This document shows, piece after piece, positions 27,676 through 36,269 of a stretch of 64,000 nt of DNA. Location of the stretch: positions 186,001 to 250,000 of the forward strand of contig NZ_RBCJ01000005.1 in the NCBI RefSeq assembly GCF_003626755.1, written 5' to 3'. Positions within the stretch are counted from its first letter, which is position 1. Each line of letters begins with the position of its first letter. The notes beneath the pieces were generated by a model. It was given only the letters and a program-made list of their open reading frames with translations, did no database searches and was not told where the DNA came from. Both the position numbers and the translations under genes were made by a program. Source of the stretch: Ulvibacterium marinum (GTDB taxonomy: Bacteria; Bacteroidota; Bacteroidia; Flavobacteriales; Flavobacteriaceae).

Positions 27676-29115
27676 TCACACCAAGGGCCATATTTGGGCC
27701 GCGATTAGAATAACTATCAATCCTGTAACTCCCATAATCGTTAGCATGGGTGAAAATGTCTTCAATACCTCCTTTTCGGTCAAGTTGCTCATTTTACATA
27801 CTATCCAAAACCCGCTATCGTTCATCCAAGGAAATATTTTCGAACCACATGCAATGGCGAGTCCTACATACAACTGGTGGTATCCTAAGTCCATGGTTGC
27901 AGACATGCCTGCAAGAATACCCGAAGCTGTAATCATCGCCACAGTAGCCGATCCCTGGGCGGTTCGTACAACTACGGCGATAAAAAAAGCAAGTGGTATG
28001 ATGGCCATTTGATAGCCTTGGGTCAATTCTCCGATTCGGGCACTGATACCGGTTTGTTGCAACATTCCCCCAAAGGCACCACCAGCAGCGGTAATCAAGA
28101 TAATTACCCCTCCGCTCATTAATGCCATCTGCACCGCCTTCAACATAGCTTTGGTATCATCCTTTTTTTGACGGACCAACAACATTAAAGCCGATAATGC
28201 GCCGCAAATCAATGCGGTATTCTTTTCCCCGAAGAAATTAATCAATGTGATCATTAGATTATTGGAATCTCCGGTATCCATAAATGTATCCATAAGTGCT
28301 TTGACCGTGATAAAGACCAAAGGAATCAAGACCGGAAGTGTTGATAGCCATAAAGAAGGCAAATGGGAGTCCTCCCGCAATGATAAAGCCTTTATATCTT
28401 TTAGAGGTGCATCGGGAGAGTCACGAAGGGGTACAGGCCATTTTCGATTCGCCCAAAGGGCATACATATACCCTGTAGAAATAGTGAAAAGACCCACCAG
28501 TGTTCCTCCGAGCATCATCATACCGATCGGAATATCCATTTCGCTTATTAGGAACAACGGCCCAGGAGTGGGGGGAACTAACGAATTGGCCATCGCCGCC
28601 CCTGCCGTTACCGCAAGTACCAACAACAGATAATTCTTTCCCAATTTATTGGCCATCGCTTTTGCCAAGGGAATCATCAGGTAAAAAACCGTATCAAAGA
28701 AAACTGGGATTCCCAAGAAAAAACTTCCTCCTAAAAAGGAAACTGGCGCATTTTTAACCCCCGTGCGTTTGATAAGTGATCGTATGATTTTTTCAGCCGC
28801 CCCACTCTCCAACATACACTTGCCTATGATCGCCGCCATTGCTATAAGGATTCCGATTTTACCACAAGTTTGTCCGAATGCGGTTGCTATTCTTTTTCCT
28901 ACGTGCCAATTCGACATTTGCAGTGCCGCCCCCGCAGAAGACCCTTTGCTTAGAGCGAAGATTTCAACGGCCGAGGCAGGTGTCATGAGGGCAACTACGA
29001 AGGCAGCTATCAATAGGGCCAAAAATGCATGTAACCTAAGACCGATAATACCGCCTACGACAATTATGATGCCTATTAGCAATATGAATAAGGGATCGGT
29101 AAGAAAGCTGTCCAT
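27676..29115 (-). CDS. GntP family gluconate/sugar-acid permease
   Basis: A 479-residue inner-membrane transporter with about 12-14 hydrophobic segments. GntP-family hallmarks are SFFLGIPVFFDTVFYLMIPL, AAMANSLVPPTPGPLFLI and the C-terminal SKIFPWMNDSGFWIVCKM. The family imports gluconate and related sugar acids with protons. Inside the gudD-garL-garR operon, glucarate or galactarate is the likely cargo. It lies 16 nt after garL and 54 nt before garR. Confidence 0.9.
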   Translation of the reverse strand: MDSFLTDPLFILLIGIIIVVGGIIGLRLHAFLALLIAAFVVALMTPASAVEIFALSKGSSAGAALQMSNWHVGKRIATAFGQTCGKIGILIAMAAIIGKCMLESGAAEKIIRSLIKRTGVKNAPVSFLGGSFFLGIPVFFDTVFYLMIPLAKAMANKLGKNYLLLVLAVTAGAAMANSLVPPTPGPLFLISEMDIPIGMMMLGGTLVGLFTISTGYMYALWANRKWPVPLRDSPDAPLKDIKALSLREDSHLPSLWLSTLPVLIPLVFITVKALMDTFMDTGDSNNLMITLINFFGEKNTALICGALSALMLLVRQKKDDTKAMLKAVQMALMSGGVIILITAAGGAFGGMLQQTGISARIGELTQGYQMAIIPLAFFIAVVVRTAQGSATVAMITASGILAGMSATMDLGYHQLYVGLAIACGSKIFPWMNDSGFWIVCKMSNLTEKEVLKTFSPMLTIMGVTGLIVILIAAQIWPLV

Positions 29116-29131
29116 AATTATATTAGTGAAG

Positions 29132-29896
29132 TTACTCCTTATTGGAATTTAGAGCCTTGGCCATATTTTTTGCCCCTTGGGCCACGAAAGTCGCATCGGA
29201 ACCGCAGGCCATAAACCGAATTCCCATATCGTAGTAGGTTTTATAATCCCCTGGGTCGAACAATAAAATTCCGACAGCTTTTCCAGCTTTTTCGGCAGCG
29301 GTTACAATTGCTTTTAGGGCATCGATATAAAGTGGATGGTTAAGCTGACCGAATATACCCAAAGACATAGTCAGATCAGAGGGGCCTATAAACAATACGT
29401 CTACCCCATCCAGAGCGGCAATTTCATCCAAATGATTCAAAGCTTCACTAGTTTCGATTTGGATTACCCCTAGAATATTCTCTTTTGACCCTTGCCGGTA
29501 ACTTTCAAATTCTTTTCCGAAACCGGTCGCTCTGACCATTTTGGCCACCCCTCTCTTTCCATCGGGGGAATAATGCATTCCGTCAACGGCAATTTGGGCA
29601 TCGGTGGCATTCTCTATCTGGGGGCACATAATACCTTCAGCGCCCATATCCAAAGTACGCTGGACCCTACGCCTGTCAGTACTTTCCACCCTGACTATTA
29701 CGCCAGCGGTACCCGACTGCAAAGCCTGTAATTGTGAAAGCGCATCCTTTTCATTTCCTGCTCCATGTTCTAAATCAATTAATACCCAATCATATCCAGC
29801 ATTACCTACTATTTCTGCCGTTAGCGGACTACCAAGGTTCAACCAACAACCATTGAGTGCTTCCCCCTGCTGTAGTCTTTTCTTTAAATTTTTCAT
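29132..29896 (-). CDS. garL: HpcH/HpaI family 2-dehydro-3-deoxyglucarate aldolase
   Basis: Starting at the ATG at 29896 (MKNLKKRLQQG) gives a 254-residue protein of normal GarL length. The frame is open to 29986, but the extra 30 residues have no family match; an ATG at 29911 is the second choice. Signature parts are IDLEHGAGN, VRVESTDRRRVQ, PQIENATDAQ (metal Glu) and DVLFIGPSDLTMSLG (metal Asp). It cleaves 5-keto-4-deoxyglucarate to pyruvate and tartronate semialdehyde. It is the first gene of the glucarate operon. Confidence 0.9.
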   Translation of the reverse strand: MKNLKKRLQQGEALNGCWLNLGSPLTAEIVGNAGYDWVLIDLEHGAGNEKDALSQLQALQSGTAGVIVRVESTDRRRVQRTLDMGAEGIMCPQIENATDAQIAVDGMHYSPDGKRGVAKMVRATGFGKEFESYRQGSKENILGVIQIETSEALNHLDEIAALDGVDVLFIGPSDLTMSLGIFGQLNHPLYIDALKAIVTAAEKAGKAVGILLFDPGDYKTYYDMGIRFMACGSDATFVAQGAKNMAKALNSNKE

Positions 29897-30304
29897 AAAC
29901 TTCAATGTCATAAGTTTTAAAATAGCGACTAATTCAAGTAGCTTTTTTGAACTGAACACTTTTTTATTTAAGAGATGAAAATTCAATTTTTACCCCATGA
30001 AAAAGAATATTTTTTGAACTTATCTTACTTGAAAAGGATGGCTCGAAATTTTAGTTGTTTCAGTGGGTCGTTTTCAAAATTAAAATATGTTGCAACGGTT
30101 CAATTGCTCATTTATGATTTTGACCAAAACTGGAAATACCCGATTCAAAGCAGGATTTATCTTAAAAACTCAGTCATTCTCTATTGGGCAGATTAAAAAT
30201 AGTGAGCCTTTCGATATTTTACTTCTATCGACTCAAAATGAGGTGTGGTGTAGTAAAATTTTAGATACTATCACAGATTTAAACGAGAACATCCCTTTCA
30301 ACAA
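29897..30304. other. Leader and intergenic stretch upstream of the glucarate operon
   Basis: No gene is seen. It contains the candidate promoter at 30075-30103, which would leave a leader of roughly 170 nt before garL. No operator-like palindrome was recognised. Confidence 0.5.
30075..30103 (-). promoter_or_regulatory. Candidate promoter of the glucarate operon
   Basis: On the minus strand TAATTTTG (30082 down to 30075) fits TAnnTTTG, and TTG (30103-30101) lies 18 nt upstream. It is supported only by consensus and by its position upstream of garL. Confidence 0.4.
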
Positions 30305-31232
30305 CTATTTCCAATCGAACAATTTTTGAATATTTCCACCCTTTACCTTTTCCCTATCTTCAATGGAATAGGAGGCCATGTGTATATCAACGATTTCTGG
30401 CGACCCACTTCACCAAAACATTCTATCGGCACCAAACTCGCGAATTGTCCTTTTTGTAAAAGGCAACGCGCTTTCATAATAAGGTCCATCCTCGGCAAAG
30501 TGGCCGATGTCCGATAACTTCATGTAAACTTGGGTATTGAGCCAAATCTTACACGTCTGCAAATTCAACCGATGAGCCGATCTGCGGCTCTGTCAAGTGG
30601 TCAATGAGCACCTTGCAACCTTTGAATTCCTCTATCAATTTGCCTGCTTGGACTGTATAATTTGGGCCGATATGTAATTCGATAACGAGGTTCAATTAAT
30701 ACGCCTTTTTCCATATCGCCATGACTCCTTGATCGTCAAAACTATCAAGATAACTTTCTTTTCCGCGCTGTTCATGAAATCTGGTCGCAACGATATGGGG
30801 TGCCTGTTTTACCAAAGCCTCCAACTTTTCTGGAGCCTGGGAATCTTGTGGATAAAATAAACTTGTATCCCTAAGTCTATTAGGCTCACGCTCCAAACAA
30901 TCAATTATCAAACTGTGATTGTCTTCATGGGGTTCAGGGTGTACGATGACAGCCTTATCAATTTTCTGTTAAGCTAGTTTTTGTAGGTATATCGCAAGGG
31001 GAGCTGATGGATGAACCGACATGTCGGGGGTATATGTCGCCTTTGGGTGTATGGGATATCTTGATATATCAGGATTAAATATATGGGCGTTCCATTCGAT
31101 GACTGGGGTTTTTGTAGTGACCCACGAAGTGATTTTTTCTAGCCCAAAGCCCATTAAACTTAAGCATGCCACTCCGTCTATGGCTTGACGGCGGGTCATT
31201 GAAACGTTGTTGTTTTTAGAATCCGATTTCAT
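30305..31232 (-). pseudogene. Tat-signal amidohydrolase (amidohydrolase 2 family), decayed
   Basis: The frame starts with the Tat signal MTRRQAIDGVACLSLMG, then VIEWNAHIFNPDISRYPIHP (metal-site start of lactonase-type amidohydrolases). It is interrupted by a TAA at 30969-30971 but continues in the same frame with KIDKAVIVHPEPHEDNHSL, LEREPNRLRDTSLFYP and ATRFHEQRGKESYLDSF, then stops again after WKKAY. Further pieces (VIELHIGPNYTVQAGKLIEE, KVLIDHLTEPQIGSSVEFAD, YYESALPFTKRTIREFGADR) run to 30305 across additional stops and frame changes. Intact relatives hydrolyse sugar lactones or similar compounds. It is clearly non-functional as written. Confidence 0.85.
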
Positions 31233-31385
31233 ACAGAAAATTACAATTTGCCACGGTAAAATATGAAATCAAAAATATGCGATATATAACAATATGTTCT
31301 TTTATTATGTATTTTGTTATTTTATTGACATTCTATTAATGTATTCTTAATATGAATGTTAAATTTTATTACTTTTAGTAATTAA

Positions 31386-32036
31386 TTGATTGATTTCCAT
31401 TTGGACGCTTTTGCATTTCAAAATCATATTTCGTCCGATCCACAAAATCTAGGTGCGGTCGAATTAGAGATTACCCCCAAGTCTGATGATATTCAACTTT
31501 GGCAAGAATTTCAGGCAGGCAATGAAACTGCCTATGCTACAATCTATAGGAATAATGTATCACTACTATATGGCTACGGACAAAAATTGATTAATGACAA
31601 AGAACTCGTCAAAGACTGTATTCAAGATCTCTTCGTAGAAATTTGGAACAACAAACATAAGCTGGCCAAGGTAAAGTCTATTAAATCGTACCTCTTAAAA
31701 TCAATTAGAAGAAAATTAATTGCCGAATCTATCAAGAGACGTAAGACATACTCAGATTCGCCACTATCGTCTTATCTGAAACTACATACGAATCCTTCCG
31801 CAGAACTAAAACTAATTGAAAAACAACAATTTGACGCTCAGCAAAGGAAGTTAAAAAAAGGGATGAACAATCTTACCGATAGGCAAAGGGAAGCTGTACA
31901 CCTTAAATATTACTTTCAACTAAGTTATGCCGAGATAGCGGAAGTTATGGCACTAAGTACCAAAGGAGCCTATAAGTTAATGGGAAGATCCATACACTTT
32001 CTTAGAAAACATATGGCAGATACGTTTTTGGGTTAA
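31386..32036 (+). CDS. ECF RNA polymerase sigma factor
   Basis: A 216-residue sigma-70 family protein of ECF size. Region 2 is GYGQKLINDKELVKDCIQDL with FVEIWNNK near residues 58-86. Region 4 is LTDRQREAVHLKYYFQLSY plus AEIAEVMALSTKGAYKLM near 159-195. Such factors pair with FecR anti-sigma proteins to activate SusC/SusD operons. The only FecR gene in the window lies 7.4 kb away on the other strand, with the glucarate operon between them, so pairing is inferred. It lies next to the amidohydrolase pseudogene (divergent) and the integrase remnant. Confidence 0.92.
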   Translation: MIDFHLDAFAFQNHISSDPQNLGAVELEITPKSDDIQLWQEFQAGNETAYATIYRNNVSLLYGYGQKLINDKELVKDCIQDLFVEIWNNKHKLAKVKSIKSYLLKSIRRKLIAESIKRRKTYSDSPLSSYLKLHTNPSAELKLIEKQQFDAQQRKLKKGMNNLTDRQREAVHLKYYFQLSYAEIAEVMALSTKGAYKLMGRSIHFLRKHMADTFLG

Positions 32037-32449
32037 TTAAAGAACCTTTTTTGCTTCATCTCTTTTCAATAAATACTTATCCCCAAATCTTACCAACACG
32101 CTTCGTAATGCGAAATTAAAATTCTATCATATTTTCTTGTTTTAACCATAGAATACTAGTCTGCGAAGAGACCTGTCCTATATTTACATTGTTACGGTAG
32201 ATAAGTGTTCAATGAAAATCGGATAGGGCACAACATGCTTTTACTTTATGACTTTTAGAAGTTTTTTATAGCATTGCCCTCAATTTTACTTTGGGGAAAG
32301 AGCTTATCAAAAAAAAATCTTGGACACAGTGCCGATTTTGGTAATCGGAAGCGAGTCCGCTTAACCTCCGAGCAAGATTGATTACATATATCACTACCAC
32401 ATTACCTTTTTGATAAAAAGAAACGATTTTGAAATCGAATGGACCGTTT
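32037..32449. other. Intergenic stretch behind the ECF sigma gene
   Basis: No convincing gene. A 64-codon open frame on the minus strand (32266-32460) shows no recognisable domain. The stretch may contain unreadable remains of the integrase C-terminus. Confidence 0.4.
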
Positions 32450-32959
32450 AATAAGGCCAAGCTCTTTTTATAATGGTCTTTTGAATTTGCCCTGCGAGGC
32501 GAAAAGGAATAGCAAGAGGGTAATAGGCAAAAACGAATAAATCCTTGGCTTTTTCAAAGTCGCTCTTTCCAATTCAATAGACTCAAATTTCTTAAGTTCG
32601 ATGAATGATAAAAAGGTCGGTCGAACTTGTTGAACTTAACTTTATATTGGACAAATGGATTTTTTTTATCCACTCGAGTTTTACAGCCAGGTTCATTAGT
32701 TTGTTTATCCGTTCTATATGCTTCTCAATGCCATTATTGGTCAAAGCTTGTTTACCGAGATTGTTCCCTTTGTCTCTAAGGTCCGGCCAAGCGCCTTGCT
32801 AATTTTAGCATTCCATAAAGCAACCGGGTAAGAGTTTCCGATGTTAATTTCTACCCGCTTGCCATTTACAGTAATACGGGCATAAATGGTAAGTTTTTCG
32901 GGATTATCATTAATGTCCCTTGTAAAAATGAGTACTGCTAAAGTGCTGTTGTTGTGCAT
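32450..32959 (-). pseudogene. Tyrosine recombinase (phage-type integrase), shattered
   Basis: The frame from 32959 encodes the arm-type DNA-binding domain of Bacteroidota integrases (LTIYARITVNGKRVEINIGN, then WNAKISKALGR) and stops at 32741. Further pieces continue in other frames: GIEKHIERINKLMNLAVKLE (core-binding domain, around 32660-32740), KFNKFDRPFY (around 32600), and KDLFVFAYYPLAIPFRLAGQ (start of the catalytic domain, around 32480-32540). The catalytic Arg, His and Tyr were not found. It lies about 210 nt from the right tRNA-tail repeat, the expected place for the integrase of a tRNA-targeting island. Confidence 0.8.
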
Positions 32960-33120
32960 AATACGTGTCTTTTGGATTAAACAAATTTGTTTGCAAAGAC
33001 GACCTTAAATAGCCTTATCTGCTACCAAAATTATGCACAACTAGCGTACCATTCCATTCACCGAACTCTACACCTTTTATTTGATATTAGATGATATCGG
33101 GTGAATTCATAAAAAATGAA

Positions 33121-33152
33121 AAGCACTGTCAACCAGTCAGTTAACAGTGCTT
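33121..33152 (-). terminator. Terminator hairpin beside the right tRNA-tail repeat
   Basis: On the minus strand AAGCACTGTTAAC pairs with GTTGACAGTGCTT (13 pairs, one G-U) around the loop TGACTG, followed by TTCATTTTTT. It begins 16 nt beyond the tRNA-tail-like sequence. The hairpin sequence differs from that at 10802-10835, although the neighbouring 20-bp repeat is identical. Confidence 0.75.
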
Positions 33153-33168
33153 TAATACTACTTGAAAA

Positions 33169-33188
33169 GTGGTTCGTCGGGGTGGCAG
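33169..33188 (-). repeat. Right 20-bp tRNA-3'-end-like direct repeat (candidate attachment site)
   Basis: The same 20 bp in the same orientation as 10851-10870. The minus strand contains CTGCCACCCCGA, the 3' end of a tRNA(Pro)-type gene, followed by CGAACCAC. The rest of the tRNA is absent. The nearby integrase remnant supports an attachment-site origin. Confidence 0.5.
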
Positions 33189-33434
33189 ACCTAGTAATAA
33201 GGTCATAACACACTCTCTTACAATATTTTACCTTGCTAATTAAAAGCTGTACACCGCTTTGCAATTTCTAATACAAATAGACACAAATGATGCAATTCTT
33301 TATCGCTTAAATTTAGGGAAACATAATGTTAAAATCAAATCTTAGCAAAAAGTTATATCTGCACTCGCTTAGTCCTATAAAACGTTCCTTTAACAGGACT
33401 GTATGAAAATTTAATTTCTAATATTTTGTCAAAA

Positions 33435-34247
33435 CTATAGTTCCTTTTCCTTTATGGCGAAATAGTATGCAATCGAAAGCACACAGATGCCGGGAATGCC
33501 AATGCCCAGTATAATGTCTTCAATGGTATAATCCGAGGTAAGATGGTACTCTTTTAAAAGATTGGAATCATCCGTCAGCGTTACCCCGTAAAAGGGAATA
33601 AGCGACCCTCCCGTAATACTTCCGTCCAAGAAAGCGTTGATAACGAAATAACGGTATCCGATGGTAATTACAAATAGTGCCAGTACACTAAGTAAAGAAT
33701 AGACCAGACTGTTCTTTCTGAAATGCAAAGAACCGATAAGAACGCTAAGGGCCAGTATTAACCCGAATATCAGAGGCATAAAATAATACATCTTATCCAA
33801 GTTCAACACTTCCAGATCCTCGATCAGATATGCAATACCAGTAGCATCATATTTTGCATGTAGACCCGAAACAAACCAAGAGTCGAACAATCGAAACGAA
33901 GCAGTAAAAATTATGGAGAACAAGGCTGTACCGAAAACAATGTTCAGCAACCATTTTTCGAACGTGGAACTCGGGAGCATTAAATAGCAGATACCCATGG
34001 AGTTGTTCTGAAATTCCGAGGAAAAGACCCACGCGTAAAGAATAGGCCCTAACATCAGACCGAAGAATAGAAACATCTGCCTAGTCTGATGGTATACACT
34101 TGGCTTGATGTATCCCGCGTACAAGAATAAAATCATACACAGTAAGATGAAAAGCACACTCCCTACTATCCTGACACCACGTTCCGAAACGATTCGACGT
34201 ATTAATAGGGTAAACCTACGAAAATCAAATATTTCTTCCATGTTCAA
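33435..34247 (-). CDS. ABC transporter membrane subunit (ABC-2-like)
   Basis: A 270-residue protein with about six hydrophobic spans, for example VRIVGSVLFILLCMILFLYA near residues 25-44 and SLVYSLLSVLALFVITIGYR near 178-197. The order of small loops fits ABC-2-type export permeases, although sequence similarity is weak. Its ATG overlaps the last codon of the ATPase gene upstream by 4 nt (ATGA), so the two are coupled. It probably forms an exporter or membrane-stress pump with the ATPase; the substrate is unknown. It is the last gene of its operon, just outside the island's right boundary. Confidence 0.75.
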   Translation of the reverse strand: MNMEEIFDFRRFTLLIRRIVSERGVRIVGSVLFILLCMILFLYAGYIKPSVYHQTRQMFLFFGLMLGPILYAWVFSSEFQNNSMGICYLMLPSSTFEKWLLNIVFGTALFSIIFTASFRLFDSWFVSGLHAKYDATGIAYLIEDLEVLNLDKMYYFMPLIFGLILALSVLIGSLHFRKNSLVYSLLSVLALFVITIGYRYFVINAFLDGSITGGSLIPFYGVTLTDDSNLLKEYHLTSDYTIEDIILGIGIPGICVLSIAYYFAIKEKEL

Positions 34248-35083
34248 GCGCTTTTAAAGATTTGTCGGATTTTATCAGGGTAGGTTATACAGGCATTGAA
34301 CAATTGTTCGATATTTACCTCTGTATCCGTATTATCGAGATTTTCACGCATTACTGAATATCCACCCACGGATGACTCACTATGTATTGCATTACTTTCA
34401 TTCGGGCTCTCCGGTTGTACCTGGAAAGTTATTTTTTCCGAAATTTCCGAAATATTCCTGTTCAGAAGCAGTTGCCCGTTTTTTACGATCAGAACGTGGT
34501 CTATCATATTATCAAGGTCACGCACTTGATGTGTTGACACTATAAATGTTTTATTTCTTGAGGTTACGGATGCGATCAGTTTTCTGAACAACCCCTTTGA
34601 AGGGATGTCAAGACCATTGGTCGGCTCGTCCATAATCAATAGCCTTGTATTGCAGGCCAAAGCGAACGCTATTATAAACTTCTTCTGTTGTCCAAAGGAT
34701 AGCCTATTAAGCTTTCTTTTATGGGGAACTTCCAACAACTCCAAATATTCATGGCATCTTGAGAGTGAAAAATTTGGATAGAACGAACCATAAATTTTTA
34801 AAAAGCTATCAGGACCTATTGCGGGGATGTATACATCGTCAGGTATGATATAGATGTCCCTTAAAAAAGAGGGGGTTTTGTTGCTAGGGTTTTGCCCGTT
34901 GACCCTCACTTTACCGCCGATAGGACTGTTCAACCCCGTAATGTTGTTCAGCAAGGTAGATTTTCCCGCACCGTTCCTTCCCAAGAGTCCGTAGATTTTT
35001 CCAGGCTCCAAGTTCAAATTCAAATCTCTGTAAAGAGGCGCCTTTTTGTTATAATTAAAACTGAAGTTCTCGAAGTTTATCAT
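34244..35083 (-). CDS. ABC transporter ATP-binding protein
   Basis: A 279-residue ATPase: Walker A GRNGAGKSTLL near residues 35-45, Q-loop region around DIYIIPDDVYIP, a signature-like LSFGQQKKF near 126-134, Walker B LLIMDEPTNGLD near 146-157 and the switch His in STHQVRD. The signature reads SFGQQ rather than SGGQQ, as in some export ATPases. A tail of about 60 residues follows the nucleotide-binding domain. It drives the permease encoded 3' with a 4-nt overlap. In related operons a GntR-type regulator usually precedes this gene; none is present here. Confidence 0.92.
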   Translation of the reverse strand: MINFENFSFNYNKKAPLYRDLNLNLEPGKIYGLLGRNGAGKSTLLNNITGLNSPIGGKVRVNGQNPSNKTPSFLRDIYIIPDDVYIPAIGPDSFLKIYGSFYPNFSLSRCHEYLELLEVPHKRKLNRLSFGQQKKFIIAFALACNTRLLIMDEPTNGLDIPSKGLFRKLIASVTSRNKTFIVSTHQVRDLDNMIDHVLIVKNGQLLLNRNISEISEKITFQVQPESPNESNAIHSESSVGGYSVMRENLDNTDTEVNIEQLFNACITYPDKIRQIFKSA

Positions 35084-35120
35084 CGTATCGTTTTAAGCTA
35101 TAGAGTTTTGGTTTTACAAT

Positions 35121-35855
35121 TTATCGGGATTGGATAGAGTCGATTACCGTTGTTGGCTTAACTACGTTTGATACGGGCCATTTTAAACCGCTACCAATAC
35201 CCATCTCCGATTTACCGAAAATTTCAGGTAGGAACGTTTCTGCTTTAATGCTTGTTAGGTCAATGAAACTGCTATCCACCAGTTTAGTTTTTAGAAGTTT
35301 GACATTCATGGGATTATCGGTATCCCTAAAAACTGTAAAGGCATTTTCCGACATTTCTATGTTTAATGTGTCAAGCTGTGCTCCGTTGCTTTCTATTTTT
35401 AAGGTCGTGAAACCTTCTGTCTCTATTTTTAACTCTTCCATTGTGTCAAGACCAAAATCTAAATAAGAATCGTTGGTGGATATTGACTTTAGTTCCGCGT
35501 AGGTTATCAGGACTTTGTACCTTCTAAATTGTTTTTGGTTCACTTTTGTAGTGATCATGTCTTTATCAAACTCGATGATAAGTGTATCGTTGACTACCGA
35601 ATATTTGAATTGGCTCTCGATCTCACTTTTGTAAAACAACTTATTTTCGGTTCCAGGAGAGATACCGCTATACGTTCTATTTCCACCTTCTATTCTGATA
35701 TGGGAGAAATCCAAAGCTTTTTGCACAGGATATTCCCAGTACTCATCGGTCTTGTCAATCTTATCGAATTGATTTTTAAGCTTGGATGCGTTGTAGACTA
35801 TTCCAATGAAAAGTACTAGTATAAGACTGTAGATTAATTTTTTGCTTTTTTTCAT
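35121..35855 (-). CDS. Membrane-anchored GIN-domain-like (beta-helix) protein
   Basis: A 244-residue protein with one N-terminal membrane segment (LIYSLILVLFIGIVY) and a repetitive beta-rich body: FSHIRIEGGN, LKSISTNDSYLDFGL, LKIETEGFTTLKIESNGAQ, LDTLNIEMSENAF. These resemble the putative auto-transporter adhesin head (GIN) domain often encoded with such ABC exporters in Bacteroidota. It faces the periplasm. It is the first gene of the three-gene operon, 37 nt before the ATPase. The function is unknown. Confidence 0.6.
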   Translation of the reverse strand: MKKSKKLIYSLILVLFIGIVYNASKLKNQFDKIDKTDEYWEYPVQKALDFSHIRIEGGNRTYSGISPGTENKLFYKSEIESQFKYSVVNDTLIIEFDKDMITTKVNQKQFRRYKVLITYAELKSISTNDSYLDFGLDTMEELKIETEGFTTLKIESNGAQLDTLNIEMSENAFTVFRDTDNPMNVKLLKTKLVDSSFIDLTSIKAETFLPEIFGKSEMGIGSGLKWPVSNVVKPTTVIDSIQSR

Positions 35856-36269
35856 TGTTCAGTATTCATTTGAGTACATATCAATCGCCCGGTATACTTG
35901 TTTGTTCGATAATTCAGAGTCTCTAAAGAGAAGATTTTACCGTTAGAACGCGCCTATATTCTGGAGACGACTTGAGATGATATCTGTTACAATTTTACCA
36001 TGTAGTCGATGTAAATCCTTTAGCAACTTCTGAAAATGAAGCTTAATTAGAATTATCGAAAATGATTATGAGGGGGTATAAGACTTATGAAACGGCCGGT
36101 TGATGCAACTGATTTGGAAATTGGTAAGTGTCTTAAGAAAGGTTGGTTTTATTGCACCGCTTGAAATCAAGGGTATTTATTTCAAGAGTTAAGGCTTTAG
36201 CGAAAGCACCATAATTTTGCCGCATCGATTGCAATCACTGTATTCGACATCGATTTGATTTTTCAATAG
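35856..36269. other. Intergenic stretch with a repeat copy
   Basis: Holds copy 4 of the 70-bp intergenic repeat family (36090-36157). No coding sequence is recognised. It separates the end of the TonB-type receptor gene from the start of the GIN-like gene. Confidence 0.5.
36090..36157 (+). repeat. Intergenic repeat family, copy 4 (most diverged)
   Basis: Aligns with copies at 43421, 50035 and 54523: AAACGGCCGGTTGAT at the start, AAGAAAGGTTGGTTTTATT near the end, closing with GCAC. The first stem seen in copies 2 and 3 is only partly kept here. Confidence 0.6.

Larger units (their letters stand above)
32960..33434. other. Intergenic stretch at the right boundary of the island
   Basis: It contains a terminator hairpin (33121-33152) and the right 20-bp repeat (33169-33188). 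Nothing coding is recognised in the rest. Confidence 0.6.

Noticed and set aside
30326-30517. Plus-strand open frame opposite the amidohydrolase remnant
   Set aside because: The minus strand here encodes recognisable amidohydrolase fragments, so this is a shadow.
32266-32460. 64-codon open frame on the minus strand between the sigma gene and the integrase remnant
   Set aside because: No recognisable domain. It could be eroded integrase C-terminus but I could not align it by eye.
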